From Bostrychus sinensis (taxonomy: Eukaryota; Chordata; Actinopteri; Gobiiformes; Eleotridae), in assembly GCA_020698575.1 (NCBI GenBank), contig CM036240.1, positions 24,216,211 through 24,280,210 of the forward strand: DNA of 64,000 bases, written 5' to 3'. The notes beneath the pieces are model-generated. The model saw nothing but the letters and a program-made list of their open reading frames with translations, did not search any database and was not told the DNA's origin. Positions 25,261-37,085 of this stretch are shown in pieces (position 1 is the stretch's first letter; each line of letters opens with the position of its first letter). Position numbers and translations under genes: made by a program.

Positions 25261-25790
25261 ATGTGCTCAAGCAGTAGCTCTATCTTGTATTCCTCCTCTA
25301 AACCACTAGGGGGTAAAGCTCCCCACAGTAAATGAGCGCTGATGTATGCAGCAGGTCTAAGCAGCCACTAACCCGCTCCCCCTGACCAGACCTCCCTGTG
25401 CTCTGTTATCCGGCCGTCTAAATGAACCAGTCCACCTCCGCTTGATTATCATGATGTAAGGCTCTGCTAATTGGATTCTCCGCAGAGTAAGGACTTGTTA
25501 TTGTAAAATACGTTATCTTTCTATTTTTTTCCCCTTTGACTAGACTTTTTCCAGCAGCGTCTGGGAGATGTTGTCATTCCAATGATAAACACCATTTTCA
25601 CTTGAGCCTTTATTACTAGACACCGCGTGCTAGAAATGGAGATAAATGAGAGTGAATCCCCGAGCTCTGATATGCTACTATAAGCTTTCACCTCCTGTAT
25701 GTATACGCCCCTCCTCCTCCCGACGCTCGCCTCCACACGGGAGATGCACTGGCTAACAAATGACCAGCTGGATTACGCACTTTGAGCAAA
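25261..25790. promoter_or_regulatory. Candidate enhancer/insulator block
   Basis: Begins with a CTCF-type CCACTAGGGGGTA at 25303-25315. It then has unique CpG-bearing sequence (TATCCGGCCGTCTAAATGAA), GATTATCATGATGTAAGG and GCTAATTGGATTCTCC. A second part with ATACGCCCCTCCTCCTCCCG ends near 25740. Strong contrast with flanks, and no convincing coding frame. Confidence 0.4.
25303..25315 (+). promoter_or_regulatory. CTCF-type site
   Basis: CCACTAGGGGGTA matches the CTCF core except T for C near the end. It lies at the left edge of the candidate enhancer block 25261-25790. Confidence 0.4.
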
Positions 25791-25969
25791 AGGGGAAATT
25801 GTTTTGTAAGTGTGCATTGAGGAAGTGCTTTTCAAGAAAAATGCATTTAGGGTTTGACTGTTTGGCCTCCCTAATCTTTATCTACAAAAGGCCGCAGATG
25901 GATTGCTTAGTGCCAGCAATATTTCTTCAGTCATGTCATGGCCACTTACTCTTTTGACTCCCAGACAGA

Positions 25970-26110
25970 GGGTGGTAGAGTAGCTAAAATCTATACAAAA
26001 AAGTACAGTTTTAAAATGAAAAGTACTCAGAAGTACTACTATAAATAGTAGTACAACATAAGTAAGGGTTTAATGAATAGACTGTTCAAGTAAGTACAAC
26101 AAATTACCCA
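25970..26110. repeat. hAT-like 'AGTACT' repeat
   Basis: GTGGTAGAGTAGCTAAAATC followed by AAAAGTACTCAGAAGTACTA and TAAATAGTAGTACAACATAA: same word family as the ACT-core repeats at 12040, 13156, 32780 and 33430. A fragment. Confidence 0.45.
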
Positions 26111-26349
26111 GCAGGCCTATTATGACACAGAGCCTGAACTTGCCTTTAAGGAACAGCTAAGGGCTAATTTGGTGTTCAGCCAAATCAGAAGTATAGCTGT
26201 TAGTCTTATTTTAGCATTGGTAAAGTGCACTTCTAACTACTGCTAAGTTGACTGCCTGGACAATTTTTATTTTAAAAATTACTGCAATAGTGCATATGTA
26301 ATGGTCAAATGGCTTCATTTTCATACCTGATAATATCTTCATGCTCTAA

Positions 26350-26452
26350 TGTAAATATAATAAATACCATTTTTTGAGATTCGCAAATCACTGCATTATG
26401 TTTGTGTTTACTTTTTACGCAGTGTCCCAACTTTCTGGAATTGGGCTTGTAG
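26350..26452. repeat. Tc1-like MITE end
   Basis: AGATTCGCAAATCACTGCAT ... TACGCAGTGTCCCAACTTTC then TGGAATTGGGC is the terminal order also seen at 18371-18450 and at 43637-44120. Only one end was found. Confidence 0.55.
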
Positions 26453-26999
26453 ATGAATTAAGCTGTTCCCTGTGATTCAAGTTTGATGCAATTATATAAA
26501 CATTTGACCAATCAGAGGCAGTATCAACATACACATAATAAACCCCCACAATTTGAAAAAAATACAGCCAATTGAAGAAATATACCACAGCATGAAGCCC
26601 ACCCTTTTTACATAACAAATATAATTGGTCATGGTCAGTAGGATTGTTTTCAGTTAAAATGTTCAAGACCCACTTCACTAAGAAAGTGAGTGTGAATGTA
26701 ACTGGCCAAATTTTACAATATGAGCTTAGTCCAGTAATATGATGTTGTTGCTTTTAGGAGCTACATTTAGCCTCGGTAAAAGAGATGTATGCTATCAGTT
26801 TCACATGACTTTAAAAGACAGGCAGACTGGTTAACCTTTGCTGTGAGTGATTGTATTTAAATAAGCCACACATACGTTTTAGTAGGTAGTACAGTCAGAA
26901 TAACATTCGCCAATATCCTGATATGACTTCTGACCCAGTTCCCCCAATGATTCCCATGCTATACATTTGACAGCAAAACCACCTTTAACATGCAAAATG
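26453..26999. other. AT-rich spacer, no gene seen
   Basis: No gene or repeat family is recognised. Confidence 0.3.
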
Positions 27000-27460
27000 G
27001 CTGTCCGCTGCCACAATACAAGTAATCTTTTAAACATCACCAGTCGTATCGGAATCTAATAAGAGCATCAATTTTTGGTTCCACCTTAACCCAGTGGTGA
27101 ACTCTGTAGTTAATACGCAGCGCTTATTATTTTACCATCAATCAACAGCACGGCAGGCAGGCTGCTCTCTCACCTCACAGCACTGCCTCGCAATCTAATT
27201 GTGCCCGGGCTTCATCAGTTTCCAGAACAATCAATTTCTCCTTCTAAAGCCGAATGCAGGCAGCCCATGGCCCGGACCACTACACACGCTTTAATACAGC
27301 ATTGTGCTCTATGGTCCAGGCCTCCTAACCAGAAAACCAGGAGGCGGCTTTTTGTGCATGGTCCTGTCTCCAAAACCTGTGTTCCATCATCCTTTTTTTC
27401 TGTGGTATCTCTTCTGACAGCTCCAGGTCTCTCTGTGAAGCTTTGAAAATCAAGATGTGG
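27000..27460. promoter_or_regulatory. Candidate enhancer block with PBX-HOX site
   Basis: ATCAATCA at 27137-27144 (TGATTGAT on the minus strand) is a PBX-HOX bipartite match. It is set in unique, CpG-bearing sequence (GTTAATACGCAGCGCTTATT, CAATCTAATTGTGCCCGGGC). One of the best-defined blocks by contrast with its flanks. No gene is seen. Confidence 0.4.
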
Positions 27461-28559
27461 CGAGAATGTGATGAGACCCTTGAGGAAGTGGGTGAACTTT
27501 TGAACTGGTATGTGGGGACAGTCGGGGCTACGCAGACAATATTAAGTGGCCTACTGCCTCAGAGCTGTCACTAATGGGGTAAACATTGACATACGAGCAC
27601 AGTCTCAAACAACCATTCATCAGAACAACTTTGCTAACCTTGAGAGGATGCCGCAGCAACATCCTCCTGTCTGTGACTATTCAAAACAAATAGATTATTT
27701 TTTGCAAACACATTTCCAAGAGAAATCATGCTTGACTAAGATGCATGAGTGCTGAAAGCACATACTGTGCTCCTCTCACTGGAGCTGCATTGTAAAAGTT
27801 ATAAGTGTATTATGATATTGTATTTATTACAGCGCCTATAATAAGTGCACACCTGTCTAATATAAAACTCATTTGTATTTCAATAACAACCCCTCCTGTT
27901 TTTTATGGATGTGCTTGTCAAGAATAAGGTTTGTATTCATTTATTTTGTTAATTCATGCAAGAATCTCACTATAATGACACTAGATGTAATGAAATAACC
28001 CTGTGATGTGTATCAGAACCTTTAAATGCTGCCTGTGGGTCCAGGCTTTCACTGTGCAGTAAACTTATTTGTTATACATATGTCATTGCTGAAGATGAAG
28101 ACATATGGGTCTTTTAAAGCTGCTAACAATACCAATCAATAATCATGAATGTCTCAGTATTGTCATATTTCATAAATCAGCTTCATTGTTTGGGGATGAC
28201 AGTGATCATTCTCTACAGGAGCGCAGCATGAAAGCATGCAAATAATGCTCATCCTGATCACGGTTGGCTGGGTTGACCACAACAAAATGTGAAACTTTTT
28301 TAAAAAAGACACAGGCCAAACCTTTGGCTCAGGGGCCAATCCCAATCAAACCATCCAATCAAATATTTTCCAAAAGATCATCAACAAATAAGTAAGAAAT
28401 AAACAAATATGAATGTACAAAACAATACTAGAATGAAAGCCAAAGCCAAAACTACAGACCTATATACCAAAACAAGGTCCAACTCAGTCCTGGGCTGTCC
28501 TCTACTCAGTATGGAAGTTGGGCCACAGAAGGATCCTGGAAAAACTGACATCCATGATA
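27461..28559. other. AT-rich spacer, no gene seen
   Basis: No gene or repeat family is recognised. Confidence 0.3.
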
Positions 28560-28925
28560 ATAACTGACATCCACAATAAATATTATAAAATTGCAATTTA
28601 TAATCTACACTTTTTAACTACTGCTATTTATTAATATCCATATATTTGTACCTACACACTCGTATATTAGACCATATATTGTATATATTTAATGCCTATT
28701 ATGCTTGTTCATAATCTATTTTAGTTTATTTAGCATATATAATTTTAGTTTTGTTTTATTTTAAATTCTCTTTTGGCCAGATTGGTCTTCTAATACTCTT
28801 TTGTGCTCTAGTTTGATACGACTTATTTGCCACTGCTTAATGTTATTGCTTACCGTACTTCTGCTGTTGCAATAACACAATTTCGCCATTGTGGGACTCA
28901 GAAAGGTTTATCTTATCTTGATGTG
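28560..28925 (+). mobile_element. Non-LTR retrotransposon 3' end (fish Rex/L2-like)
   Basis: AT-rich 3' region with ACTACTGCTATTTATTAATA ... TTTCGCCATTGTGGGACTCA ... GGTTTATCTTATCTTG. This is the characteristic ending of a fish LINE family that terminates in CCCCATTGTGGGA...TTATCTTATCTT. The coding part is missing, so this is a 5'-truncated insertion. Confidence 0.6.
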
Positions 28926-30369
28926 TTCTACTCAGCTACCAATTTTGTTGACCCTTGACTTGTGACTTTTGCCCTTGATCCGTTTGTGGTTGACAGAGCA
29001 GTCTGAAAGTGTAAAATATCTTCTCAATATATGTGACAGGAACTAAAGTCTCACACTGAGATTTAGACATGTTTGAAATTTACAGAAACGTCCTCACCTT
29101 TGTCCCTGATGGTTAACCTAACACCAACCAAACATCACATAAGTGATTTTTTCATTCAGGCTCTTGTCTACATGTCCAGGAGTTACTATTTAGCAGTAGA
29201 TTTATGTTTAAGAGCACAGCAGGATAACCTGCTTGGCAAACTGTGTTGGTCCTCAGCCAAAGCTATCTGTGAGTCACACGCTGAATTAAAGGAGCAAGAA
29301 AACAAAGGGGAAAAAAGTGAGATTTTCTTGTACTACATGAAGGAAATGCTTATTTGAACACAAACTGGCCCCTGTGCAGCATGAAAGCCACACATCCTCT
29401 CCAGTACAGTAAGTGATGATGGACAAAAGTAAAATGAATAGGTCTGTCTCACACAAACAACACCTCACGGACACATTCATACACAAAAAATAACAGAAAG
29501 CCTCTTCCTTGTGTTGCTACACAAAGCACAATTGAGAGTAATGTGTGCTGCAGTCAGGCAAAGGTTGAAGTACGTGGGAAAAAGCACAGCGCATAACTGC
29601 CAAAAGGCATTCAGCAGAGTACTATCTGTCACTGGACTTTTGCAGGGCTGTGACAGAGCAGCTAAAAATGACAGTATAATAGCTGGGATGACATTTTGTT
29701 TAAAAATGTGATGACAGAATGATCCCATGTCTCTGTAACTGTAGCTGCTGCTGGGCCAGGAGTCGGCCATTATTCTCTACTTAGCCACTGCCTGTCTTGG
29801 TGGTCAGCGTGAGTGCTGCTTGTAATGGGCTATGATGACTTTGCATGACATATGATAGGATCTCCCATGTCAGCCATGTCATGCAAATATTTACGTCAAG
29901 TAGGAGCACTTCAATATGCAGGCACATGCTCTGTTGATGTGAATCCCCAGTTGCCAATGGAATAAGAGCATGTTTTGGAGCGACCGACCCACTTCCTGTC
30001 CCGCTCCCTGGGCTTGGCCACCAGCACTGTGCCAGGGCACTGCCCCCTCTTCCTCTGAGAGATCCTGTGATTGAGAGCACCGAACATGATGTTTACTTTG
30101 GCTGCACCTCAGAGACTACAGATGGAGGCAGAGCCACAGAGACGAGGGGAGAAAAAGACAGATAAAAGAGAGAGCAGAGAGGAGGATATGCAGACAAAAT
30201 CTCATTTCTCTACAGTCAACTATCACTGTCTCCCCTGTATATTTATGATGTTATGTTCAAATCCACATCCTCATTCACACAGCAGGCAAAGGCCAAAAGC
30301 ATTATGAGACATGATATGAGATAATAGTGTCAGACACACTGTGGGCTTGTTGGATGACTGAGAGTCAGT
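28926..30369. other. Spacer, no gene seen
   Basis: Mixed composition; 29930-30140 is GC-richer and non-repetitive. No protein family is recognised in any frame. Confidence 0.3.
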
Positions 30370-30690
30370 GTTATTTATCCTCTGTTGTAAACAGCGTTTA
30401 AAGGGATTAATCTGAAGTGTAAGACTTGATAAATACTAGTTGTGTCCCCCCCATTGTGAGGGAGTGGTCTAAGTGGTGAACTCTCTCTTTCATCCTCTTC
30501 CATTGCCTGTGGCTTTCTTGAGCGTCAACATTCTTCCACTTATCTTTATAGCCATTAGCGCTGTCAGCCTCCCCGCGTTTCTGCTCAGGCTCACTGTGAA
30601 GCCCTCGCTCAAATTCCATGAATATCAACTGACATGCATTTGGCTTAAATGCAAGCAGCAAACAAATTGAGTTATTTGTGTTTCTTGAAG
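30370..30690. promoter_or_regulatory. Candidate enhancer block
   Basis: Non-repetitive stretch with ATAGCCATTAGCGCTGTCAG and CATGAATATCAACTGACATG, then TTTGGCTTAAATGCAAGCAG. It shows homeodomain cores in a balanced-composition block. Overlapping frames on both strands are unconvincing. Confidence 0.35.
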
Positions 30691-31919
30691 AGTAAACACT
30701 AAAGTACATGGGACTGAACAGAAGATTGTGCAGGTCTTTGGTTAAAACTCATGGCCCTGTAGTAAACACTACACAAACAGTACAGGTTTACATTGAGGTG
30801 GAAGAGGTCTGAGTTTCAATTTGTAACAGTGAACTGTGTTTCATAATAATTGCAAATTCTTTACCAGCAGATACTGCAAATATTGTAACATAAAACTCTA
30901 TCGTCAGTTTATAGGCAAAACAGGACAATTTCTCTGCTATAGATAATTATGAAGACTGACTAAACATAATCAGTAAAAAATTTATGAACTAAACAATAAA
31001 GAAAGCAAATCCTAAATTTACAAAACGACTTTTGAATTAGAGGACATACTTAAAAATAATTAAACAATATCTCTATTCATAGGGAACTTCATAGGATGCG
31101 GCAATATACTGCAAACATATATGTAAAAATACATAATATGGTCATCTGTGTAATACTGTTTAAATGTTCAATTACCAACTAAAATTACACAACATTGTAT
31201 TTTTATAATTTTGGTCAATATTGTATAAAACAACAATAATCTGACAGATTCTACACAATAAAGAGAGCAGCTTGAGCTTTCACTGTATTTGTGTACTACA
31301 GCTTAGTTCCTATAGGGGGAGTCTGACATCATCTCTGTATGAGCAGGAACACACTGGACCACACACTGGAGAATGTGCAATTCTGTCACTAGATTGTAAT
31401 TATAAAACTAAACCAACAAAATCTTACTGACAGAGGCTGAAAAAGAGCACAAATGTTGCATGCTGGTGAGATGTCATTGCCAGCTTCCTCCGGGCACTGG
31501 GATCAGGGTAAGTGGCACACGACCCTTTTATTTTACAGTCTATTGTGGAGCTTAACAGCCATTTACATCCAATTACAACAAGCAGAGCAACTTGTCTTAG
31601 AGTTCAGCCTCTCAGCCCAGCAGCCTTGAGCTATTGTTGATAGTCTAATTCCTCAGTGTAATAGAATTTGGGACAGACAACAAGGGGATTAAGCTAATCC
31701 CCCATTAGGACCTTTGTAATCCTCTTGAAAATCATTGTATACACACCAGGTCAAACAGTCTAATAACAGAAAAGGTTAAACGGATTAACCCTAAGGAAAA
31801 CGATACAGTGGTGAGTCAAACATAGAAGATTTACTAGAGAAATAGTTATTAGCTATTCAATAATGCAAAGACATCATATGGTTAAGTCACATTCATATCA
31901 TCCTAAACTAGCATTAATG
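30691..31919. other. AT-rich spacer, no gene seen
   Basis: Unique AT-rich sequence. A short patch at 31440-31740 is more complex. Confidence 0.3.
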
Positions 31920-32590
31920 AACTGTGATTTACACAAAAACAAAGCTCCTCCAACAGATACAGTTTATTTAGCCATGATTAGCATAATTACCCATAAAGGC
32001 TTGATTTTGTTTTAATGGGGATTTTCTTTCATAATCTACTATGCATGGAGTAATCATTTTATTATCATTATTATTTTTTGATCCCTGAAACATAACTCCC
32101 TCTGCACTCCCTCCGAGTTCCTCTGCGGACGGAAAACGTACATGGGCCATATGTTTTCTAGCTACTGATGTCAAGGCAGAGTGATTAGGTGGAAGTGGAG
32201 TTTATGTAAGCAATGCTGAGCACAAATCGGCCCCAGATCTCCCCACAAGATGCTCACACTCACCCAGCTCGCAGCACTTCACAGAACTATGAGATATGCG
32301 ATATTAAGTAGGAAGCTATAAAATCTTGTCTACACCAATGTGGTTGACTACAAGTAATAGGGAACAGTCAAATATATATTCAGGTTTTCAGCAAAAGCCT
32401 GTTCAAAGTGTAATGATGTTAAAGTGCTGTCAGGGGAGTCCCGGCATGATGTTTTATTGGCTGTTTATTTTATTGGAGGGCGAGTCATGAATCTAGGTAG
32501 CCTTCAGTGATATTGCCACAGTGCGGTTAAGGCGCTCCGTCGGCATGAGAGATTTTATTAGCCAAACATTTGTTTCTTGGTACTAAAAGC
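31920..32590. promoter_or_regulatory. Candidate enhancer block with three posterior-HOX-type sites
   Basis: TTTTATTGG occurs at 32452-32460 and 32468-32476, and TTTTATTAG at 32553-32561: three posterior-HOX-type TTTTATT(G/A)G motifs in 110 bp. Between them lies CpG-bearing unique sequence (GCGGTTAAGGCGCTCCGTCG). A second motif-dense part lies at 31970-32180 (GATTAGCATAATTACCCATA). No gene is seen. Confidence 0.45.
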
Positions 32591-32779
32591 ATAGAGGATT
32601 ATGTGTTTCCAGTTCAGTGGCGAAAATAGCAAACAGATGTGTGTGCAGCCCTACGCTCTCCTACAGTATACTATGTTACAAGAGTCATGTTTTATCATAC
32701 CTTGAGCATGTAATATCAAGGATTTTGAACCTAACTCTCTTTATCTTTGTTTTTCTAGCTGAACTTCAGAATGTGGGCC

Positions 32780-32960
32780 TAACATCCAGAGGCGTACTAC
32801 TGCAACTATTGCCACTACTATTACTACCACCACTACCATTACTACAACTACTACTAATCTAAGTAAAGTAACATAGTTTTCCCAGAATGTTACTCAGGTA
32901 AAAAGCAAATGTAATAACAAAAGCTTACTTGAATAAAAGTATTTAGTTACTTTCCACCAA
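32780..32960. repeat. hAT-like repeat with imperfect (ACT)n core
   Basis: Imperfect ACT/ACC triplets at 32795-32862 run into AAGTAAAGTAAC ... GAATAAAAGTATTTAGTTAC and end TACTTTCCACCAA, the reverse of a TTGGTGGAAAGTA terminus. Same family as 33430-33780. Confidence 0.45.
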
Positions 32961-33429
32961 TTCAACTATGTCTGAGAATACAAATGACTAAAATCTGCTC
33001 AACTCACAAACAAAACATTAATAACTTGGAACTAGTGGGTGCTAGTCTGAAGCCTGGCCCTCTTCATTTTGGACAGTATCAATTTGGGACATGCATGGGA
33101 AACATGGGTTGTTTACAACATTTAAAAAAGGATTTTTCTCCATGATGTTAAATGTTGACATCCATAAATATACAGCATGTCGGGCAATTTCATTTTCTCA
33201 GCTCAGTGATTGTTGGCTACTGCAATATGGCTAACTATGGCAGTAATATTTGGTCTATGGGACTTAATCCATTAGCATTTGCATAATACAGTGATGTCGT
33301 TGAACAAATGAGGAATATGTAATGACCCAATCTGTGTGGGACAGAGTGAACACAGCCTGTAAATATGCAATGATTTCTGCATGGATGAACAAGTGATGAG
33401 TAAAATCCAAGCCCCCGGTGCGCATGGCA

Positions 33430-33780
33430 ATGACCAGCGGTGAGAAGTGGAAAGTAACCAGGTATTTTTACTCAAACAAATCATTTAAAGTATTGAAAGA
33501 GTACATTTTCTAAAGCAGACAAAGTGGGCTGTACACAAACCTAACAATCAGAGGATACTGGGTTCGATACTCGGTTCGAGCCAAGGTAGAGGTAGTAGTA
33601 GTACTAGCAGTAGTACTTCTATTACTACTGCTGCCAGTGGTAATAGTAGTAGTAGTACAAACAAGTACAACAAACATTCACAGGTAATTTACTTTTACTT
33701 CCTTGAGTTCCTCTACTTACAGTTACTTTATTACATTTACTTTACTTAAGTAACTTTTACATCCAATAGCACAATTACAC
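33430..33780. repeat. hAT-like 'AGTAAAAGTACT' repeat with (AGT)n core
   Basis: CAGCGGTGAGAAGTGGAAAG near 33435 resembles the CAGTGGTGGAAAGTAAC terminus of a common fish hAT MITE. Imperfect AGT/ACT repeats lie at 33590-33655, followed by ACTTTACTTAAGTAACTTTT. A tRNA B-box-like GGGTTCGATAC at 33560 suggests a nested SINE piece. Confidence 0.45.
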
Positions 33781-33959
33781 ACTTGCTTGTATTGAAGTTT
33801 TCACACAAATTCTTTTGTGAAAATAGTCATAATTAAGATGACTCCTTCAATAATTTCATTTTAGGTTAATGACTTTTAAACAAATACACAGTTTTCCTGT
33901 TAGCCCCAGTTTTGTGAGTGACAATCGCACATCCCTTAATATGTTCAGTAGTAAATGTA

Positions 33960-35879
33960 TCAGTGTGGTGCATCAGGTGCGCATCTTGAGAGAGTCCAGT
34001 AAATACTCACAGGCTGTTTGTGTGGACTGACAGGCCGGTGACTGATGTAGTTGCAAGAGAGTGGGCTGGATGCGTGGCATAGATCAGCCCGAGGAGGTCA
34101 GCAAGCAAAGCTCGCTCTGCATTTCCCCAGCTGATCTGCAATTAAACAGGGCATCGACATGACACAACAGCCCAGACCATGTGAGCCACCTCTGGATCAC
34201 TGGCCAAGACATGTCACCCACACCCTCTTAGGTTTTACCACAAAGATAAAAAAACACGCACAGACAGCCTGTTACAGAAGAAATGCCCTCACCTAATTTC
34301 GTCTTTATATTCAGACAAAGCCGCTGGAAGCGCCGTGGAGGTTTATCCCAGGAGTTGTCTGCTGTGATGCCGTGATCTAGTTTCTGTGCTGGCCTCAGCT
34401 CAGGCAGCCCCTGTGGGGAAAAGACAAACCCTTTAAAGGCTTCCTTGCATATCACATTTCTGGCCTCAAAAATACAAAGCCCCCCAGTCGATATATCTAT
34501 GACTATTATCTATCAATTAATACATCTGTCTCCATTGTAGGGGTCCGCTGCCCTGCTAGCGGCCTGACCAGGCAGTGAACTCTCGCATTCCTAAAAAACA
34601 CGGTCATCCAGCCTCTGTAATTTGTCATGTTAGAAGTTGACAGTAAAAGGTCATCCACTCCCATCGCTGGAGGCAAGAAAAAGCACCAGGATGAAAGTGC
34701 ACGTTCAGACGATGCCTATTGCTGGGCTCTCCCTATTTGTATAAGCGCTTGGAAGACACACTCGCACACAGCTTTATCTAATCTCAGCCTCCTATCTGTC
34801 TTTGACTTCCCACAGTATGTGAAATCAGAAATACCGGTAGGTCTGTTTTACCGCACTAGCTTCTAATAATGCACCTATTACAAGACACAAACTTCAAAAA
34901 TGAGAATGTATGGGTGGCATCATTGTTCTGACAGCAGTTGTATTCAGTGAAGATAAAGCTTTTTTATTACATTGTTTTACAAAGAAATTTAATAGCAGGC
35001 TTTCTAAGATGTGAAACAGGAAAGCTATTTCTTTGGAGAATACTTGATATTTGCAAAGTAGCTTGGTCACAACTCATTATATTCATGTTCACTGTCAATA
35101 CCTATCAGTATGCTAACAAACCTCTCCCCGAGCTGTATACTTTTTGTTGCTGTATAGTTCCACATTTAGTTTTGCAGCAGACAAGCTATCCATTAAATAG
35201 GGCCACCTCTGACACCACTTCGGAGTGAGGGCAGGTCTGCCAGCAGCTCATCCATCATGCGCAATATCAATAGATTTCCAAACATAAACAGAGCATCTTT
35301 GATATAAGGGACAGCTGGATCATGGGGGGCACGCAGAGGAAATGCACTAAGAGGCATCAGAGGGGAATGGTCCAGCTCCTGTCTGCTGCCCTCATGACCT
35401 AGACTGGCATGATTTAGCTGGGTTCGTCACTTCCTGCAATTATTTTACTTCCAAAGCACAACATTGCCCAAGCTTGACAGTACGACTTTACATGCTCCTC
35501 GACACCTATCAAGCTGTTATTTGCACTTACACACCTGTGAAAACTGTCTACCTATGCCGAACTAAAGCATGCTGATTATAGCGTGGAGATCATGAGGTCA
35601 TATGTTTTGGACAGGCTGAATGACATTATGGACTTATAATGGGCTTAGTCTGTGGTACTGTGGGTGGACATGTTAACTGGAAGCTCTAACACATATGGAG
35701 AAAATGAAAAGCAAAGACAATGTTTGTGGGATTTTTAACAATACAATTCCATCATAACTGCACACACTTGTTACATTGCATTTAGTTTTAAGATTGAAAT
35801 ATGTGTGCATTGTTTTAATAATTCATAGATAATCCCTTTCTAAACGTGCTATGGAGCAATTCCGTTAAGCTACATTGAA
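33960..35879. other. Spacer with several GC-richer patches
   Basis: 33960-34200, 34270-34420, 34530-34800 and 35200-35410 are non-repetitive and richer in GC than their surroundings; regulatory potential is inferred from composition only. No gene is seen. Confidence 0.3.
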
Positions 35880-36190
35880 ATATTATCAATTATGGCGTTT
35901 TAATTTTTACCCTGGTGGTTCCCTCGTCCCCACTTACATTACCCTCCTCTGCTCTTCCGTGCAGCATTAGCGCGGCGTCATTAGTGAGCGCCGGTGGGAA
36001 GGCTGCCCGCACTGGAGCAAATGGAAGTCGTAAAGCAGCAGCAGCACTCATCGCATGGACATTACACACTGACCCTCCCAATCCCTCAGCCTCTGCAATT
36101 GCCTGACAGTGTGCACCAATGACACGGTAAACCACGGGCTTTTCAAACTCAATTTAGCTCGGCATTAATTATTCCTGTAAGCATTGTGTG
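35880..36190. promoter_or_regulatory. CpG-bearing candidate enhancer block
   Basis: CpG-rich for this window (CATTAGCGCGGCGTCATTAG, GAGCGCCGGTGG), with homeodomain cores CATTAG and GGCATTAATTATTCC. Unique sequence between AT-rich flanks. Short frames on both strands lack family features. Confidence 0.4.
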
Positions 36191-36894
36191 TGGATGTGAT
36201 ACCAAAATACATAAATGTATACTGTTAGGGGAGAGTATGTTGACAATACAAGCCCAATTTGATCGTAGGTAATTATGAATAGCAAGCTGTGTAGTGTAAT
36301 TCTCATATACCTTTGTTGTATCAGACAAATGCTCCCCTTGGTTCATGATCAAAGCAGGTTCACAGCTTTTTTAGTGTCTAAAATGTTCTTTCTTTTAAAG
36401 GTTTCCCCTGAGAACAGAACATACTCATACATTTTATGTAGCACCATGTAGTTCCTGAGGATAACGACATCTTAAGTCAATACTGCAAATCTACAGGTTC
36501 ATACTGTATATTCCATCAAAGACATGGCAGTCTATGTGGAAATCCTTTCTATCACAGCCCGTTCACAACTGAAAAAGAGTTTGTGCAAAATATAATTAAT
36601 TTGCACACAGTAAAAATTTCAGTATAAAATTTGATAAAGATCCACAGTAATGTGATTTGTGGCAAATGGGCATCGAACAGTAACATACCCTCTGAGTCTG
36701 ACATGCTTGTTTGGGCTTCACTTTGCTCTAATTCTGTTACATTTTTTTCCTCATAGTCTGACATCAGATCAGAATCTTGATTATTGTACATTTATTATAG
36801 TGCAATTTTATTTTTGTCTGTTTTCATCCGTTCATTCAATTCACTTTGAAAGAATTATCAATGTGTATTTTACCAATGAGTGCATTGTAACGAC
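36191..36894. other. AT-rich spacer, no gene seen
   Basis: No repeat family or gene is recognised. Confidence 0.3.
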
Positions 36895-37085
36895 ACAAAC
36901 TGGAATGGAGGGTCTAAGGACAGGGATGTCCTGGACCTGTTTATTTTAGTGTAATTAGGCTATTGCCTGGGTTGATTGTGTGTTATGTGTTGATTGTGTG
37001 TAATGTCTGATCGTGTGGCTATGTTTGATTCACTGTTAATGCAACTTTTGTTGTGATACTGGGCTATATAAATTTTGTTTAATTG
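36895..37085 (+). repeat. Teleost non-LTR retroelement / SINE 3' half (copy 2)
   Basis: Shares with 46417-46590 the order GAGGGTCTAAGGACAGG, TTGATTGTGTGT, and CAACTTTTGTTGTGATACTG then GGCTATATAAAT. It is truncated at the 5' side and more diverged than copy 1. Confidence 0.6.
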
